This document shows, piece by piece, positions 63,678-64,000 of a DNA stretch of 64,000 bases. A model generated the notes under the pieces. It was not told the DNA's origin. It searched no databases and saw nothing but the letters and a program-made list of their open reading frames with translations. Location: contig NZ_JAGRQC010000004.1 in the NCBI RefSeq assembly GCF_018122655.1, forward strand, positions 310,001 through 374,000, in the 5' to 3' direction. Position numbers and translations under genes: made by a program. Origin of the DNA: Stakelama marina (GTDB taxonomy: Bacteria > Pseudomonadota > Alphaproteobacteria > Sphingomonadales > Sphingomonadaceae). Every line of letters starts with the position of its first letter. The stretch's first letter is position 1.

Positions 63678-63766
63678 TTAGAGCTCCCTAATCTAATGGA
63701 TTGGCTGGCTTGATCGCCGTTAATAACCCAAACCGGGCTGGACATTAATCGCTTAGGCCATCTGCC

Positions 63767-64000
63767 TCAAGAGTCGTTTTTTGCGCCGCCGGACAGGCTG
63801 GCGAGAAACTCGGCAAAGGTAAACGCCAGCGCCGCGTCAAAGGTTTCCAGCGAAATCGCATCGTTCAGCCGTTCGGCGCTGGTGACGGGAAATTCGGGAA
63901 GGCCGCAAGGGATTATTCCCCCGAAATCTGAAAGATTTGCGCTGATGTTCATCGAAAAGCCGTGCAGCGTGACCCACCGCTTTACCCGGATGCCGATGGC
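63767..64000 (-). CDS. lipB: Lipoyl(octanoyl) transferase, C-terminal fragment
   Basis: The gene enters from the right edge; 77 codons remain. RVKRWVTLHGFSMNISANLS and FGGIIPCGLPE are the C-terminal LipB motifs, with the catalytic Cys in PCG. LipB moves octanoyl groups from ACP to lipoyl domains. The C-terminus after EFLASLSGG is short and normal. Confidence 0.9.
   Translation of the reverse strand, partial: AIGIRVKRWVTLHGFSMNISANLSDFGGIIPCGLPEFPVTSAERLNDAISLETFDAALAFTFAEFLASLSGGAKNDS

Overview
The window reads as a chromosome segment of an alphaproteobacterium of the order Sphingomonadales (Sphingomonas-like). GC is high throughout. Several genes point to this lineage: gcrA, a separate Fo operon of order atpI-atpB-atpE-atpF'-atpF with a b' subunit, a Cx14Cx2C-type QueE, a purB-bphO-bphP cluster, and many short dispersed palindromes of the kind common in sphingomonads. 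Most of the window is housekeeping or envelope biology. Ends cut an acyltransferase-3 gene (left, minus) and lipB (right, minus).

Layout. 1-6.3 kb: ispG, an EamA transporter, a GNAT enzyme, then a minus-strand run of small proteins (CHRD lipoprotein, cold-shock protein, winged-helix regulator, short hypotheticals). 6.69-8.84 kb: an AT-rich island that I read as a complete retron (structured ncRNA, NDT-like effector with a winged-helix-like tail, retron reverse transcriptase), lying flush against the 3' end of uvrA. 8.8-17.7 kb: uvrA with an in-frame palindromic insert, a UVR-motif protein, a FUSC exporter, RlpA, secreted hypotheticals, a CPBP protease. 17.7-22.1 kb: purB, heme oxygenase and bacteriophytochrome kinase as one minus-strand cluster. 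22.4-31 kb: a PAT-rich secreted protein, radC, the ydbH-ynbE-ydbL envelope trio, the ATP synthase Fo operon, an SMR exporter. 31-37 kb: flotillin with its YqiJ partner, a BON-MscS channel, uvrC. 37-46 kb: a DUF3857/TPR protein, a deacetylase with a CelD-like transferase, recO, leuB, a GT2-GtrA fusion facing a PMT-type mannosyltransferase. 46-53.8 kb: metZ-apaG, a LysR regulator, GNAT, a beta-lactamase-fold hydrolase, parE, gcrA. 53.8-64 kb: an ABC-2 permease, a zinc metalloprotease, argD-argF-hslO, queC-queE, secreted proteins, lipB.

Most notable is the retron. Its ncRNA shows a 27-nt near-perfect msd stem, an msr hairpin and an 8-bp a1/a2 pairing. The a2 strand contains the GTG start of the effector, and a terminator-like hairpin covers the first effector codons. 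The RT has YADD, NAxxH and VTG motifs. Layout and effector motifs resemble Ec86/St85-type (type II-A) retrons, so the family is known, but this alphaproteobacterial example and its RNA/start-codon overlap look worth testing. Also notable: an inverted-repeat element translated inside uvrA, a heme oxygenase whose only plausible start is a CTG overlapping the purB stop, and an hslO ribosome-binding site supplied by the end of a dispersed palindrome.

All assignments come from reading the sequence and from family knowledge; no database search was run.
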